IMG/VR virus record: IMGVR_UViG_3300027739_000016
Coordinates: 1 to 44,620 of that record
From: a virus
DNA: 44,620 bases
Direction: 5' to 3' (one strand)
Both the position numbers and the translations under genes were made by a program. Shown piece by piece: positions 44,199 through 44,620 of the stretch. Numbering within the stretch: position 1 is the first letter of the stretch; each line of letters begins with the position of its first letter. Below the pieces are notes generated by a model. The model searched no databases, had not been told where the DNA came from, and saw only the letters and a program-made list of their open reading frames with translations.

Positions 44199-44234
44199 AT
44201 AAAGATTAGTATAAAGGTTAGTATAAAGGTTAGT
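44199..44234. repeat. Three tandem 12-bp repeats in AT-rich DNA (iteron-like)
   Basis: ATAAAGATTAGT, ATAAAGGTTAGT, ATAAAGGTTAGT run head to tail inside about 130 bases of mostly A and T (44153-44290). Iterons next to AT-rich DNA, between divergent transcription units, are typical of replication origins. Confidence 0.6.
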
Positions 44235-44289
44235 ATAACAATCAATCTAATATATTACAGTATACTGGTATATAAAGGGTCTATATACT

Positions 44290-44479
44290 GTTCTATAGGA
44301 CTCGACGGGGCAGAAGCAGCCTCGATATCCTGACCGATACCGTCTAGAATCGCCTCAGAGGGGCCTTAGAGCGCGAAGAAGGTATTCGGGGCTACATGGG
44401 TGGCCTATTCTCCGCAAACCTCCTGAGAAAGGCTCTGAGGGGAAAACAGAGCCAAGACCTCTGTGACGCTTTCTGATTT
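44290..44479 (+). other. Non-coding leader with a 7-bp hairpin
   Basis: GC-richer than the stretch before it and without an ORF. GGCTCTG (44431-44437) pairs perfectly with CAGAGCC (44447-44453). It may be part of a long 5' leader of the early transcript or a separate small RNA. Confidence 0.4.
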
Positions 44480-44620
44480 TCATTTTCGTTTTCATTTTCT
44501 GAATTTTTCAATATTCCGTGACGGCGCCCGAGTTACGCAGGAACGACGACGGGTTTCATGGCCCCCCCCCTAAGTGATTGATAACAAACGGGAATCTCCC
44601 GACCCTTCGCGGGTGTCATT
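44480..44620. repeat. Right copy of 141-bp terminal direct repeat
   Basis: Same as 1-141 except A at 44494. The hexamer run TTTTCA/TTTTCG starts a few bases earlier here (from about 44477), so the repeat is embedded in longer unique sequence on this side. Confidence 0.95.

Overview
The window looks like one complete tailed-phage genome, given as a linear contig whose first and last 141 bases are the same sequence with one mismatch. The head and connector genes are P22-type: small and large terminase, portal, scaffold, P22-like coat, a gp4-like tail accessory factor and a gp10-like stabilisation protein. There is no tape measure or major tail-tube protein, so I infer a short-tailed (podovirus-like) virion. 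The lysis genes (3TM holin, GH19 endolysin) fit a Gram-negative host. I see no phage RNA polymerase, integrase or lysogeny repressor. Four perfect TTGACA-17-TATAAT promoters imply use of host sigma-70 RNA polymerase and a lytic life style. The host genus cannot be told from the sequence.

Layout: plus-strand genes fill 438-22817 and minus-strand genes fill 43900-22871. The two arms converge on a bidirectional terminator at 22831-22864. They diverge from a roughly 1.1 kb non-coding region that spans the contig ends (43901-44620 joined to 1-437). That region holds the strong divergent promoters, a tandem 12-bp repeat in very AT-rich DNA, and folded-RNA candidates. The left plus-strand block (438-11167) holds small early genes and then a peptide-modification cluster: AIG2/gamma-glutamylcyclotransferase, class I and class II glutamine amidotransferases, a phiEco32-type COOH-NH2 ligase, a second amidoligase and an ATP-grasp ligase. 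It ends in a terminator at 11150-11181. A consensus promoter then starts the replication and nucleotide block: primase-helicase, family A DNA polymerase, phosphoesterase, SSB, tRNA-Trp, PD-(D/E)XK nuclease, endonuclease VII, ThyX, a 3'-5' exonuclease, a dATP/dGTP diphosphohydrolase-like protein and a monomeric B12-dependent ribonucleotide reductase. Many very small genes are packed between them with stop/start overlaps.

The minus strand encodes, from right to left: an HNH-like protein, TerS, TerL, portal, scaffold, coat, tail accessory and stabilisation proteins, lectin-like and fibre proteins, a GNAT protein, internal virion proteins, a 1765-residue protein with two HEXXH sites of the large polyvalent type, and the lysis genes.

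The most unusual signal is a second layer of coding. Inside at least five enzyme genes (primase-helicase, DNA polymerase, PD-(D/E)XK nuclease, ribonucleotide reductase, ATP-grasp) there are ORFs in the +1 frame with protein-like sequence, several with good Shine-Dalgarno sites and two or three with clear membrane segments. In the clearest cases the host gene abandons its C/G-ending codon preference exactly over the nested ORF and resumes it afterwards. A second unusual signal is a family of TTGGC-N7-GCCAA palindromes scattered through the early genes.
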